Assembly (NCBI RefSeq): GCF_004745955.1
Contig: NZ_SRLD01000022.1
Location: 1 to 64,000, forward strand
Direction: 5' to 3'
Length of the DNA stretch: 64,000 nt
Origin: Hymenobacter elongatus
GTDB lineage: Bacteria > Bacteroidota > Bacteroidia > Cytophagales > Hymenobacteraceae
Program-made: the position numbers and the translations under genes
The notes under the pieces: generated by a model
The model's database searches: none
What the model was told of the DNA's origin: nothing
Seen by the model: only the letters and a program-made list of their open reading frames with translations
Part shown: in pieces, positions 36,850 through 45,982 of the stretch
How the letters are laid out: every line of letters begins with the position of its first letter
Position numbering within the stretch: position 1 is the stretch's first letter

Positions 36850-38655
36850 TTACCGCCTTAGCGGAGCATACACAGTCAGCGTGTCCTGGTAGTTCCGCCA
36901 CGTGTACTGATTGGCGCTGTACGGACTCAGGAGCCTCCGAACTACCGTGTAGCCCTCTGGAAACGGTATGCCACTGCTGTTCATGCATTGTAGCATCTTC
37001 TCGCCCGGCTTTTCATTCACCAACACAAATGCTTTGGACAGATCCATTTTGGTTTTGGCCAAAGCATCACAGTTGCGCAGGTCCAGATGGCCGAATAACC
37101 ACGGATTGCCGGGTGATATACCGCCTAGCATATACACCAGCCCCGGCATGTCATAAAGAGCAACAACAGGCATGCCGGGCTTGAACCCCGACTGTTGCAT
37201 AGCCTGTTCGAGCTCACCCATAAAACTGGCCGTTTTAGGGTCCAGCTGCAGTACTGTTGTTGCCGGAGTTTTATCGAAACTGACGGGCACAGTTTGTTCC
37301 AGCATGTTGGCAGCCTGCAGATAAGGAGCCAACACCAGACCGTAAGTACACTGCTCCGCTATAACAATGGCAGGGACCATAAATACGATTATGCGAACCA
37401 GTGTTGCCTGTGAAACAGTGGCGGGCATGCTCACATACAGAATACAAAATAATGCCAGCCAATAGTTAAGGTCCAGCATCATGTTCATAAACAGATTATT
37501 GTAGGTACCAATGGCACCCACGAAAGGAAGTATAATCAGCCAGCTGGCGATGATTACCTTGCGCCATTTGATCTTTTTGAAGGGCTGTTCCAGATAGGCC
37601 GCACAGAAGATAGCCAAAACGACCAAAAGCAGCGCCAGAAACCAGACAGGCGATTGGTTGTGGTTGAGGTGCGTGATTTTGTAGAGGCCGGTTCGCAGGG
37701 TTTCGTAGCCGATGAAGGCAACTCCCACCAATATAGCGCCTAGTTGCAGCACGGGTGCTAGCCGAATTCTGCCGCGTAGGTAGGCTCGCGTCAGAAAGAA
37801 GCTTAACGCAATAAATAAAGAGAAAGGGTAGATCAGGGTGAGTATAATGGGGTACGCATCCTTCAGGTAGCGTACGAGCAGTCCTTCATTGTAGCTCGTC
37901 TGCAGCAATAAGCCGGTTTCATGCACGAAATTGGTGCGCCATACCGCAAAGGGCTGAATACCCGCGAAGAACAACAGCACGCCGGTTAAGAAACCCAGCA
38001 CGACGATACCAACCGGCTTATACCAGTCTTTGACCTTCGCTAAGCCTATATATACCACCAGCACGAGTAGCCCGGTAGCCATGGCAACTACACTCGAACT
38101 ACCTTTTACGAATAAATCGATACCCATGAAAGCACTGCCCGCATATAAGAAAGCGTGGCGCCATTTCAGTCCTGTAGCGCTCGGGTAAGCCGAGTAAACC
38201 AAAATACTGCTTACAAAAACGGCAATGCAAAACGAGTTTATATTATTATAAAAAATCGTCCGCGGAAAAATAGAATACTGTAAAAAGTTACCCGTAATGA
38301 ATAAGCTGGCTACTAGCCAGAAAGGTAAAACAGCCGCTTGGTATTTTTCTTTAATCCATTGCCGTACACCACCGGCCAGCAGCAACGCCGAAGCAACAGT
38401 GGTGAACAGACTAGCAAGCCGGTAACCGATAATAGAGGTGTGCGCTGGGTTCAGCAGCTTACTAACAATAAGGTTGAAGCTCGTGAAGCTAGAGCTGTAC
38501 TCTTCCGGATAGGAATAGCCCAAGACGTAAAATCCTTCGTCGGTAATGTCAAATCCTTTGTTGACCGTCCAGAGAAATAGCCCGATCAGGAAAGCGGCAA
38601 TTGCGGCTAGACAAAGAGAGTAGCCGGAAAGCCGGGGAGCGGGACTATTGAGCAT
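36850..38655 (-). CDS. Polytopic GT-C-type membrane protein
   Basis: The 601-residue protein has about 12 hydrophobic helices over residues 15-440, then a soluble C-terminal domain of about 150 residues. The first extracytoplasmic loop carries GFDITDEGFYVLGY, an acidic pair like the catalytic DE/ED motif of GT39/GT83 GT-C transferases that use lipid-linked sugar donors. ATG 38655 is the likely start, eight codons after a TTG. It lies between the two flippase copies on the same strand. The role as a sugar transferase is inferred. Confidence 0.72.
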   Translation of the reverse strand: MLNSPAPRLSGYSLCLAAIAAFLIGLFLWTVNKGFDITDEGFYVLGYSYPEEYSSSFTSFNLIVSKLLNPAHTSIIGYRLASLFTTVASALLLAGGVRQWIKEKYQAAVLPFWLVASLFITGNFLQYSIFPRTIFYNNINSFCIAVFVSSILVYSAYPSATGLKWRHAFLYAGSAFMGIDLFVKGSSSVVAMATGLLVLVVYIGLAKVKDWYKPVGIVVLGFLTGVLLFFAGIQPFAVWRTNFVHETGLLLQTSYNEGLLVRYLKDAYPIILTLIYPFSLFIALSFFLTRAYLRGRIRLAPVLQLGAILVGVAFIGYETLRTGLYKITHLNHNQSPVWFLALLLVVLAIFCAAYLEQPFKKIKWRKVIIASWLIILPFVGAIGTYNNLFMNMMLDLNYWLALFCILYVSMPATVSQATLVRIIVFMVPAIVIAEQCTYGLVLAPYLQAANMLEQTVPVSFDKTPATTVLQLDPKTASFMGELEQAMQQSGFKPGMPVVALYDMPGLVYMLGGISPGNPWLFGHLDLRNCDALAKTKMDLSKAFVLVNEKPGEKMLQCMNSSGIPFPEGYTVVRRLLSPYSANQYTWRNYQDTLTVYAPLRR

Positions 38656-38708
38656 GCAAACGGCCTTGTGGAATGGCAATTAGAGAAGGAGAAATAGCAG
38701 AGTTGATA

Positions 38709-40478
38709 TTATAACACCCGGCTAAGTAGATCTTGGTAGGTGTGCGTGGAAACGATTTTGCCCGCGCTCAGCTCGTAAATATGGTCACAATCGCGCAGGG
38801 TGGTGATACGGTGCGCAATGATCAGAATGGTCATGTCGGTGTGCGACAGCTGCGCAATGGCCTCATTTACCTCCTGCTCCGTTTCGTTATCCAAAGCGGA
38901 GGTGGCCTCATCCAGAATCAGGATTTCGGTGCGCTTGTACAACGCGCGGGCGATGCCAATGCGCTGGCGTTGCCCGCCTGATAACTTTGAGCCCCGCTCG
39001 CCGATGAGCGTATCCACGCCCTCGGGCAAGCCACTGACAAACGAGCGCAACGAAGCTTGCTCGACGGCATAGCTCAACCGGTCTTCGTCCACCTGTGCAT
39101 CGCCGAGGGTAATATTGTCTTTGATAGATGCTTCCATCAGGAAGGTATCCTGCTTCACGTAGCCGATAATTCGGTGCCAAGCCTCCACGTGTTCCGGACC
39201 CAACACATTGCCGTCGACCAGAATATGGCCTTGCTGCTCCGTATAGAAGCGCAAAAGCAGATTCATAAGCGTTGTTTTGCCGGAGCCGGAACTACCGATA
39301 AAGCCGACCTTCTGCCCTTTCTCTACCGTGAGCGACACACCGCGCAAGGCTGGAGTTGGTGCTTCGGGAAAGCTGAAGACCAAATTATCCAGGGTAATTG
39401 CTTGACGAAAGGACAAATCGACCTGCTCCTGCGATTGGGACGCCTGGTATTTTGGCTCCCGGTATAGCTCCAGATTCTCAATTGTGTACTGACATTGCTT
39501 GAGTTGGACCATAGCCATTAACATCCGGTTCACGGAGGGCATCAGGCGGTAGGCGGCAGCAGCAAACAGACCTACCAGCGTAATCAGGTTGGTGGAAGAA
39601 TTGGGGATGTAAATGGCGTACAGGAAAATCGTGAGCACACCCAGGATGGCAACCATCTCGATGACTTTCAGCGGCAACAATGTGTAGAGGTACACCTCAG
39701 CATCCAGCTTTTGAATTTCCTGCTGATTCGTAAGCAACCGGTCTTTGAACTGATGCTGCTTGTGGGCCAGCTTCAACTCGGCAAAACCAGTAAATAAGTC
39801 GCCTATGATGCTGAACGAGACGGGCCGTAACTCATTCACCCGGTTGCCGATAGCCTGGGACCTAGAGCGTAAAGCACTGTATGTCAGCAATGTTGCCGGA
39901 ACCAACACCAAGGCCAATATCAAGAGCAGCAGCGGCTTATAAAGCAAAATACTAACGACGATAACCAATACCACCGCTACTTCCGAGAAGAAGATAAAGA
40001 GCGGCCGCAGCACCATATTCACATAGGTGCCGGGTACTTGCAGGGTACTATTGATCAGCTTGGCAGAGCCAAGGTCGTTGAAATACCAAAATGGAAAATT
40101 CAGATATTTCGTGAGCTGGTTTTGAATGATATTTAGGCCCACGTCGGCCGTAAACCTAGTTTGCAGATAGTTAACCCACGTTGAAAACAAGTTCTTGAAC
40201 AGAAAGAACAAGAATACCGCGACAATGAGAAACAGTAGAAACCGTTGTTCCGACTGAAATCCTAAGCCGTTATAGAGCGCGGCGAAATACTTATTTTTCT
40301 GGGTTCCACCGGGTTCGGCTGCTACCATCATTACGGGCACCAGTGAAGCAAGCCCGATTACGTCGAGAAAGGACGTGAGCAACAGCAACACAAACATCCA
40401 TCCGGCTTTGCGTTTTTGGGGGGCAGTAAGGTAATAGCGGATGCTATTAAGCGAGTAGCGGATAATTCCGGTGTTCAT
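38709..40478 (-). CDS. ABC transporter, PglK/MsbA-type flippase (copy 2)
   Basis: The 589-residue half-transporter has the same architecture as copy 1: six helices, then GSSGSGKTTLMNLLL, LSGGQRQRIGIARAL, ILILDEATSALD and IIAHRITTL. The start MNTGIIRYSLNSIRYYLTA at ATG 40478 matches copy 1, and even the flanking bases before the ATG (CCGGTGTTC on the plus strand) are shared. The membrane domains are clearly related but more diverged in the linker (about 350-375). It is a duplicate that may have different cargo specificity or form a heterodimer. Confidence 0.92.
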   Translation of the reverse strand: MNTGIIRYSLNSIRYYLTAPQKRKAGWMFVLLLLTSFLDVIGLASLVPVMMVAAEPGGTQKNKYFAALYNGLGFQSEQRFLLFLIVAVFLFFLFKNLFSTWVNYLQTRFTADVGLNIIQNQLTKYLNFPFWYFNDLGSAKLINSTLQVPGTYVNMVLRPLFIFFSEVAVVLVIVVSILLYKPLLLLILALVLVPATLLTYSALRSRSQAIGNRVNELRPVSFSIIGDLFTGFAELKLAHKQHQFKDRLLTNQQEIQKLDAEVYLYTLLPLKVIEMVAILGVLTIFLYAIYIPNSSTNLITLVGLFAAAAYRLMPSVNRMLMAMVQLKQCQYTIENLELYREPKYQASQSQEQVDLSFRQAITLDNLVFSFPEAPTPALRGVSLTVEKGQKVGFIGSSGSGKTTLMNLLLRFYTEQQGHILVDGNVLGPEHVEAWHRIIGYVKQDTFLMEASIKDNITLGDAQVDEDRLSYAVEQASLRSFVSGLPEGVDTLIGERGSKLSGGQRQRIGIARALYKRTEILILDEATSALDNETEQEVNEAIAQLSHTDMTILIIAHRITTLRDCDHIYELSAGKIVSTHTYQDLLSRVL

Positions 40479-40642
40479 GGCTGCTGGGGTCACGCAGAAC
40501 ACAAAAGCTTGGACGATCTGCTCACATCGGAGCTTGCTCGGCACTGGCCTTGGTTAAGCGGGAGTAGTACGAATTTGAAAGGCATCATGTTTTGGACAAC
40601 ACAAGCCTGTAGCAGCAGAACAGTCGTCTGAGCGCTACTTTA

Positions 40643-41575
40643 TTAATTGGCGTAGAGATTTTTCACTACGTACAGCGGGCGTTTGCGGGCCGCATCCAGG
40701 CCGCGCCACACGTATTCGCCAATAATGCCCAGCGCAATCATCTGGAAGGCCGAGACAAAAAGTACGACCAGCATCAACGTAGTCCAGCCTTCTACCTCAA
40801 TGTCGCCGAATACTTTGACGCCTAGAATGTACAGGCCATACAAAAGCGCAATGACACCCATACTGACTCCTAGCACGGAAATAGCCCGAATTGGGAAGAA
40901 GGAAAAGGCCAGAATGGAATCGATAAAGAGCTTAATTTTCTTCTGAATCGTCCAGCGCGACTTCCCGATTTCACGCTTGCGGCGCACGTACGGAATATTC
41001 ACATATGGATAGCCCAGCCATACCATCAAGTAGAAGATATTGCTATTCCGTTCCTTCAGATTCAGAATATGCTCGCCTACCTGCCGGTCAAAGAACACAA
41101 AGTCGAATCCCCCATCCGGAATATTGGGCAGGGCAATCTTCTTCATCAACGCGTGAAACGTTTTGGCGAATACCTGTTGTAGCCCCGTTTCCTCCCGGTC
41201 CTGGCGGTTGCCGATGACCAGCTTCAGGCCTTGCTGCCAGTAGCCGTACATCTGCACCATAAGCTCGGGTGGATCCTGCATATCGGCCGTAATGATGGCC
41301 ATACAGTCGCCGGTTGCCTGCTCGATGCCGGCCACAATGGCATTGTAGGAGCCCACGTTGCCAGCCAGTTCCACAACCCGAACTTTCTCCGGATACGCGT
41401 CGCGGAAAGCCAGCAGCGCCGCCAAGGTTTTGTCACCCGAACCGTCGTCTACCAGCACATATTCAAAGGTCAGGTCAGCGGGGAACAGCGCCTCATTGGC
41501 AATCAGCTCCCGGCTGGTAACCGGAATATTGGCCTCGTTGAAGTAGCACGGAATGATGACAGATAATTTGGGCAT
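40643..41575 (-). CDS. Polyprenyl-phosphate glycosyltransferase, GT2 (DPM1-like)
   Basis: The 310-residue enzyme has a GT-A domain with PKLSVIIPCYFNEANIPV, VLVDDGSGDKTL and ITADMQDPPELM, and two C-terminal membrane helices near 235-255 and 268-292. It matches the GtrB/DPM1 type that makes undecaprenyl-phosphate sugars, as does the 21222 gene. It lies 22 bases downstream of the FdtB-like transaminase, which hints that its sugar is a 3-amino-dideoxyhexose, though this is only a positional inference. Confidence 0.87.
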   Translation of the reverse strand: MPKLSVIIPCYFNEANIPVTSRELIANEALFPADLTFEYVLVDDGSGDKTLAALLAFRDAYPEKVRVVELAGNVGSYNAIVAGIEQATGDCMAIITADMQDPPELMVQMYGYWQQGLKLVIGNRQDREETGLQQVFAKTFHALMKKIALPNIPDGGFDFVFFDRQVGEHILNLKERNSNIFYLMVWLGYPYVNIPYVRRKREIGKSRWTIQKKIKLFIDSILAFSFFPIRAISVLGVSMGVIALLYGLYILGVKVFGDIEVEGWTTLMLVVLFVSAFQMIALGIIGEYVWRGLDAARKRPLYVVKNLYAN

Positions 41576-41597
41576 TAGGCGGAAATGAGGGCAGAAA

Positions 41598-42704
41598 CTA
41601 CGACTTGAAGAAAGTATGCACCGCGTCGGCTACTACTTTTACCTCGACTTCCGTCATACCGGGCCACATCGGCAAGCTAAGGCAGGTGGTGGCCAGCTCC
41701 TCCGCAATAGGAAAGTCGCCGACTTTGAAGTTCATGGAGCGATACGCCTGTTGCAGGTGCGGCGGAATCGGGTAGTGAATCAGCGTACCGATTCCCTGCT
41801 CGGTCAGATACTTCTGCAACTCGTCGCGGCGGCTGGTGCGCACCACATACAGGTGATAAACGTGCGTAGCTCCAGCGGCTACTATCGGCAGATGCAAATC
41901 TGGAATGTCGGCCAATTGCTCGTTATACAAGGCGGCTACCTGCTGCCGCTGCCCGGTCCATTCCATTAGCATCGGCAGCTTGGCGCTCAGCACGGCCGCT
42001 TGGAGCTCATCCAGACGCGAGTTGTGCCCGATAACCTCATTGTAGTACTTCTGCTGGGAGCCGTAGTTGCGCAGCGTCCGTACTTTTTTAGCCAAGTCGG
42101 CGTTGCTGGTCGTCACGGCCCCGGCGTCACCGAGCGCACCCAGGTTTTTGCCCGGATAGAAGCTCGTAGCGTTTACATCACCAAAGCTGCCCGTGATTCC
42201 GCCTTGGTACGTGGCCCCCTGCGACTGGGCATTATCTTCTATCACGTACAGGTTGTGGCGCTTGGCAATAGCCATAATTGCCGCCATTTCGCAGGCCTGG
42301 CCATACAAGTGTACCGGCATAATGGCGCGGGTACGCGGCGTGATGGCTGCTTCCAACAGGGCCGGATCGAGGTTATAGGTGGCCGGATTAGGCTCGACGG
42401 GTATGGGCGTAGCGCCCACGAAGGAAATAGCCAGCCACGTAGCAATGTAGGTGTTGGAAGGCACGATTACTTCGTCGCCCTGCTGTATATCCAGCGCTTT
42501 GAGAGCCAGATGTAGCGCGTCGAGGCCATTGGCCACACCTACGCATTCTGTAGTAGTCGAAAAGCGGGCGTATTCGGCCTCAAATTGCTTAACGGCTTCT
42601 CCCAGGACATACCATTGGGAGTCAAATACCCGGCTCATAGCTTCCAGCACCGGAGTGCGAATAGCTTGATTTTGGGGAGTAAAGGACAGAAAAGGAACTT
42701 TCAT
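41598..42704 (-). CDS. dTDP-3-amino-3,6-dideoxyhexose transaminase (FdtB/QdtB-like)
   Basis: The 368-residue DegT-family enzyme begins [19 protein letters not shown] and has [33 protein letters not shown] and [18 protein letters not shown], with Lys in PGKN as the PLP anchor. The [14 protein letters not shown] pattern is that of FdtB/QdtB/TylB 3-aminotransferases. It would act after the FdtA-like ketoisomerase encoded at 45559. The ATG at 42704 is preceded by a TATCTTTG box only 4 bases upstream. Confidence 0.88.
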   Translation of the reverse strand: MKVPFLSFTPQNQAIRTPVLEAMSRVFDSQWYVLGEAVKQFEAEYARFSTTTECVGVANGLDALHLALKALDIQQGDEVIVPSNTYIATWLAISFVGATPIPVEPNPATYNLDPALLEAAITPRTRAIMPVHLYGQACEMAAIMAIAKRHNLYVIEDNAQSQGATYQGGITGSFGDVNATSFYPGKNLGALGDAGAVTTSNADLAKKVRTLRNYGSQQKYYNEVIGHNSRLDELQAAVLSAKLPMLMEWTGQRQQVAALYNEQLADIPDLHLPIVAAGATHVYHLYVVRTSRRDELQKYLTEQGIGTLIHYPIPPHLQQAYRSMNFKVGDFPIAEELATTCLSLPMWPGMTEVEVKVVADAVHTFFKS

Positions 42705-42708
42705 AGGG

Positions 42709-42716
42709 CAAAGATA
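42709..42716 (-). promoter_or_regulatory. Candidate -7 box 4 bases before the FdtB-like start
   Basis: The minus strand reads TATCTTTG, then CCCT, then ATG. An active promoter here would give a leaderless mRNA. No TTG lies at the expected -33 distance, so it could be chance. Confidence 0.35.
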
Positions 42717-42765
42717 AAAGATACCGGACAAGCCGGCTGAGAAATGCAGAGTTTTGATCTGCTAC

Positions 42766-44367
42766 TTATTGCTCGATGGCCAGCTCGGCGGGTACAGCTT
42801 CGGTTACGGCGCTTGCGGGCCTCGACCAGCGGCGCGGCAACCAACTCGCCAGCAATAGCGCAGCTGGTACCAGCATTACAATGTCAGCCTGAAGCAGGTA
42901 GCGCATCTCCAGCGAGCGGAATATGACGGCCATATACCCAAAAATAATTGCCGTGAAAAGCACAGCGGGCCACAGCCCTGGTAAGCGCCGATAGCGCCAA
43001 GCCCCAGCCAAGCCTAGTACCAGCAGTATAGAGCGCCAGGTAAACAAGACAGCAGACACACGCTGTGCTACTGTAAGTGGCTTGCCGGCAATGGCTTTGA
43101 ATTGATTCTTAAAGATTATTTTCTGAAAGTTTTGCAGAGGCACTTCCAGCCGTGCACGCACCGGGTGGCGCTGTATGTAGCTGGCTCGCAGTCGGTGGAA
43201 GCCCGCACTGACCTGGCTGTTACAATTATTGTAGCGGAGCGCAGCGTGGCGCAGCGCCCCTCCATACAGTTGCGGGCCGCTGCCACCACTACCTGGTTTG
43301 AAAGAAGGCTTGTAGGGTTGAATATGCGTATGAAAGCTGGAGGCACAACTACGACTCAACACAACCAGTGAATCCAGAAGCTGCTTTTCGGCTGCTGTAC
43401 TAATGACATACTCTGGGAAGGAAGGCTTGGGAGCAAGCAGAATAGTATCAAAGGCCATTGTCACGTCATTCGTCCAGGTGAGCATCCAGGCCAAGGCTGC
43501 TTGCGTGTCTTCACGCAGGTTCGCATAGCCGGCGGCCACTGGTTTGAGCGGAATGAAGCGCCCCAAGGTGATATAGTTACGTACGGGCCACCAAATATAT
43601 AACGAAAGAAAGCCTGCTAATACGAATCCAGCCGGGCGTAGCCGCCCGAAACGTGCAGGCGTACGTCTGGAGATCACCAGCAAGTAGAACAACGTTACAG
43701 CCAAGCAAACTCCGAGAAATTCACGCACGTACACAATAATAGCCACCAGCATCCCCAACAACACCCAATTCAAGGTTGTTGGCCGACCTACTAGCAGCGT
43801 TGCCCACCAGAGTAGCACCAGAAACAGTCCGAGGGTTTCGGTACCGATAATCGGCACCCAAACAACGCTAAAGGGGTAAAAGGTCAGCACGAGCGCTGCC
43901 AGTAGCGGGGCCCAGGATGTGGGCGGCGCGAGTTTAGCTGTTATTACGAAGATCAACCAGATTCCTAGCGTATCGAGAACGACTTGCGTAACCGATACGG
44001 CCAGCAAAACCTGCTTGTAACCGAAGATCAAATAGTGCAGCCCATAAAAGAACGGATAGCCCGGTAGCCGTCCTACTGCGGCATCGGGTTCGGCAAAGTC
44101 AAAGGTATAGCGCCCATAGTTCAGCAGGTTGTGCAGGCTGAATATGTAGGAATAGGAGTCGCCATTGATATGAATATCAACCTGGCGGCCGGCATAGTAA
44201 AATTCAGCCCCGACCAGCAAAAAAAACAGGCGGAGTAGCAGTGCTACTGCCAACAGTGGCCAAACTTGGGGCCACGCGTAACGCAGGCTGGCACGCAAAC
44301 CAATTCTTGTGCTACCACCACTCTCATTCACTGCCGTACTCTGAGCACCTAGGCTATTGATTGTCAT
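42766..44367 (-). CDS. ArnT/GT39-like membrane glycosyltransferase
   Basis: The 533-residue protein has about ten or eleven helices and an N-terminal loop with HINGDSYSYIFSLHNLLNYG, where the Asp and following polar residues match the acidic loop of GT-C (PMT/ArnT) enzymes. RLPGYPFFYGLHYLIFG is also characteristic. A soluble insert lies at residues about 300-420. It would take a sugar from a polyprenyl-phosphate carrier on the outer face of the inner membrane. ATG 44367 is the best start. Downstream is the FdtB-like gene. Confidence 0.8.
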   Translation of the reverse strand: MTINSLGAQSTAVNESGGSTRIGLRASLRYAWPQVWPLLAVALLLRLFFLLVGAEFYYAGRQVDIHINGDSYSYIFSLHNLLNYGRYTFDFAEPDAAVGRLPGYPFFYGLHYLIFGYKQVLLAVSVTQVVLDTLGIWLIFVITAKLAPPTSWAPLLAALVLTFYPFSVVWVPIIGTETLGLFLVLLWWATLLVGRPTTLNWVLLGMLVAIIVYVREFLGVCLAVTLFYLLVISRRTPARFGRLRPAGFVLAGFLSLYIWWPVRNYITLGRFIPLKPVAAGYANLREDTQAALAWMLTWTNDVTMAFDTILLAPKPSFPEYVISTAAEKQLLDSLVVLSRSCASSFHTHIQPYKPSFKPGSGGSGPQLYGGALRHAALRYNNCNSQVSAGFHRLRASYIQRHPVRARLEVPLQNFQKIIFKNQFKAIAGKPLTVAQRVSAVLFTWRSILLVLGLAGAWRYRRLPGLWPAVLFTAIIFGYMAVIFRSLEMRYLLQADIVMLVPAALLLASWLPRRWSRPASAVTEAVPAELAIEQ

Positions 44368-44626
44368 ACCAGTATGCGTATAAAGGCAATACACAGCCCA
44401 TCCTTGAAGTTTTCTGCTGGCGTTGGCTGTCAATCAAGCTCCTCAACTGCAACTAGGTCGCCAGCAACGGTGTTGGTCACACCGGCACAAACCTTCTCCC
44501 CGATACCATCAGTGCTTGGCCATAACGCCTATAGTTCGTTTGGAGCAGGCACAACGGGCAGCATTCTGCCCGCTCGCAAAAAAGCACTAAACGAGCGTTC
44601 TTAACGTAACGTATGTTTCATGCAAA

Positions 44627-45574
44627 TTATAGCGACCAAGCCAGCACATGGCTAGTGCTCCCAACTCTGAAACCAAGCTTCTCGCAGGTACGAAATACGG
44701 CCCGGTTGGTGGCCTGGGTAGTCATCAGCACGTAATCGGCACCTTGGTGCCGGGCTCGCTGCACGGTTTCGGAAACCAGCTTGAGATGCCAGCCCCGGTT
44801 GGCGGGCCCTACCGCTGTGAGCACGACCCGGGAAAAGCCGGTGTTCAGGCCAGCCGCGTGCGCCTGCAGGTCGCTGATGGCTAAAAAGGAATCGACTGAC
44901 AGGCCGGGCTCGTCGGGCACCAGTACCGCATCGCAGTAGCCCTCTACAGCTGCTGAGGCATAGCGCGCCAGAAACTGGTCGCCTTTACCACCAGCAAACC
45001 ATTGGTCGGCATGAAACCGGTCGTACTCGTTGCGGGCAGCAGCCGAAATGCTTCCGATGGCTGCTGCCTCTTCTGTCTGAGCCAGCCGCACCAGGTAGCG
45101 AGGCTGTTCGAACGTGGCCACGGCATCATGAAAATACGTGAGCCGGGTTTCTACCAGCCGCCAGCCCGCATCACCCAGCGCCTGGGCTACGCGGGTGTCT
45201 TCGGCGGGCAACTCCGCAAAGCAGTAGGCCGCTCCCTCCTGCCTCAACTGGCGGCGGAAGGCCTCGCCTGCCGCCGCCAGAAGTGAAGCCGGTGTGGTGT
45301 CAGCAAACAAAGCGGTGAACACCTTATACACCGGGGCCTGGAAGAAATCCGTGTCCCAGGGCAAAAAGGCATACAGAAACTGAACGGTAGCACCCTGCTG
45401 CGCAAACTCAAATACGCGGTGCGTGGCGTCAGCGGCATACTGCTCGGCCTGACCAGTACCGAACAGCTGCTGCTGCGTTTGCACGTCGAGCTTGCGCAGG
45501 AAGTTGTAAGGCGAATAAAAAAAGAGTTTATCCGCTCGCACCGCTACCAGCTCCGGGTTTACTTGGTGCCCCAT
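44627..45574 (-). CDS. GNAT-type acetyltransferase, candidate 3-amino-sugar acetylase
   Basis: The 315-residue protein opens with a poorly conserved 120-residue part, then YCFAELPAEDTRVAQALGDAGWRL like WecD and a C-terminal GNAT fold (FSRVVLTAVGPANRGWHLKLV and ATNRAVFRTCEKLGFRVGS). Its start overlaps the FdtA-like gene's 3' end by 16 bases, so they are coupled. In known Fuc3NAc/Qui3NAc loci the acetylase is a beta-helix protein (FdtC/QdtC); here a GNAT protein occupies that place. The assignment rests on context and fold. Confidence 0.68.
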   Translation of the reverse strand: MGHQVNPELVAVRADKLFFYSPYNFLRKLDVQTQQQLFGTGQAEQYAADATHRVFEFAQQGATVQFLYAFLPWDTDFFQAPVYKVFTALFADTTPASLLAAAGEAFRRQLRQEGAAYCFAELPAEDTRVAQALGDAGWRLVETRLTYFHDAVATFEQPRYLVRLAQTEEAAAIGSISAAARNEYDRFHADQWFAGGKGDQFLARYASAAVEGYCDAVLVPDEPGLSVDSFLAISDLQAHAAGLNTGFSRVVLTAVGPANRGWHLKLVSETVQRARHQGADYVLMTTQATNRAVFRTCEKLGFRVGSTSHVLAWSL

Positions 45575-45966
45575 ACTTGGCGAAAATTCTCGTATTGCCG
45601 GATGTAATCCTGCTCGTTGTAGCGCGTGGAGGCAAACACCAATTGCACGGCCGTATGCGAATATTGCATAGTATGCCAGGCGTTTGGGGGCACATACACG
45701 CCCACGTGCGGCGACTCCAGCACGAAGGTGTGCACCTCGCCATCGGGCATTTCGGTGGTCACGATGATGCGGCCGGCCACGGCAATCAGCACCTGCTCGG
45801 TGGCATGATGGGCATGGCGGCCCCGCACGATACTCTCCGGCGTAAAGTAGGTCCAGAAGGTTCGCTCGATGGCGAAAGGAATCAAACCCTGAGCTTCCCC
45901 GACGGAAATGTAGCCGATGTCGGAGGCACCCAGCTTGGGAAATTCGATTAAGTGCGGCTTTTGCAT
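45559..45966 (-). CDS. dTDP-6-deoxyhexose 3,4-ketoisomerase (FdtA/QdtA, WxcM-like cupin)
   Basis: The 135-residue cupin reads GYISVGEAQGLIPFAIERTFWTYFTP in parts (GEAQGLIPFAIERTFW), then RGRHAHHATEQVLIAVAG with the paired His residues of the FdtA active site, and VYVPPNAWHTMQYS. It converts dTDP-4-keto-6-deoxyglucose to the 3-keto isomer. The product feeds the FdtB-like transaminase at 41598. It overlaps the GNAT gene by 16 bases and follows the UXS gene by 16 bases, so it lies in one transcript. Confidence 0.92.
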   Translation of the reverse strand: MQKPHLIEFPKLGASDIGYISVGEAQGLIPFAIERTFWTYFTPESIVRGRHAHHATEQVLIAVAGRIIVTTEMPDGEVHTFVLESPHVGVYVPPNAWHTMQYSHTAVQLVFASTRYNEQDYIRQYENFRQVWGTK

Positions 45967-45982
45967 ATCCGTCGAGGCTGGC

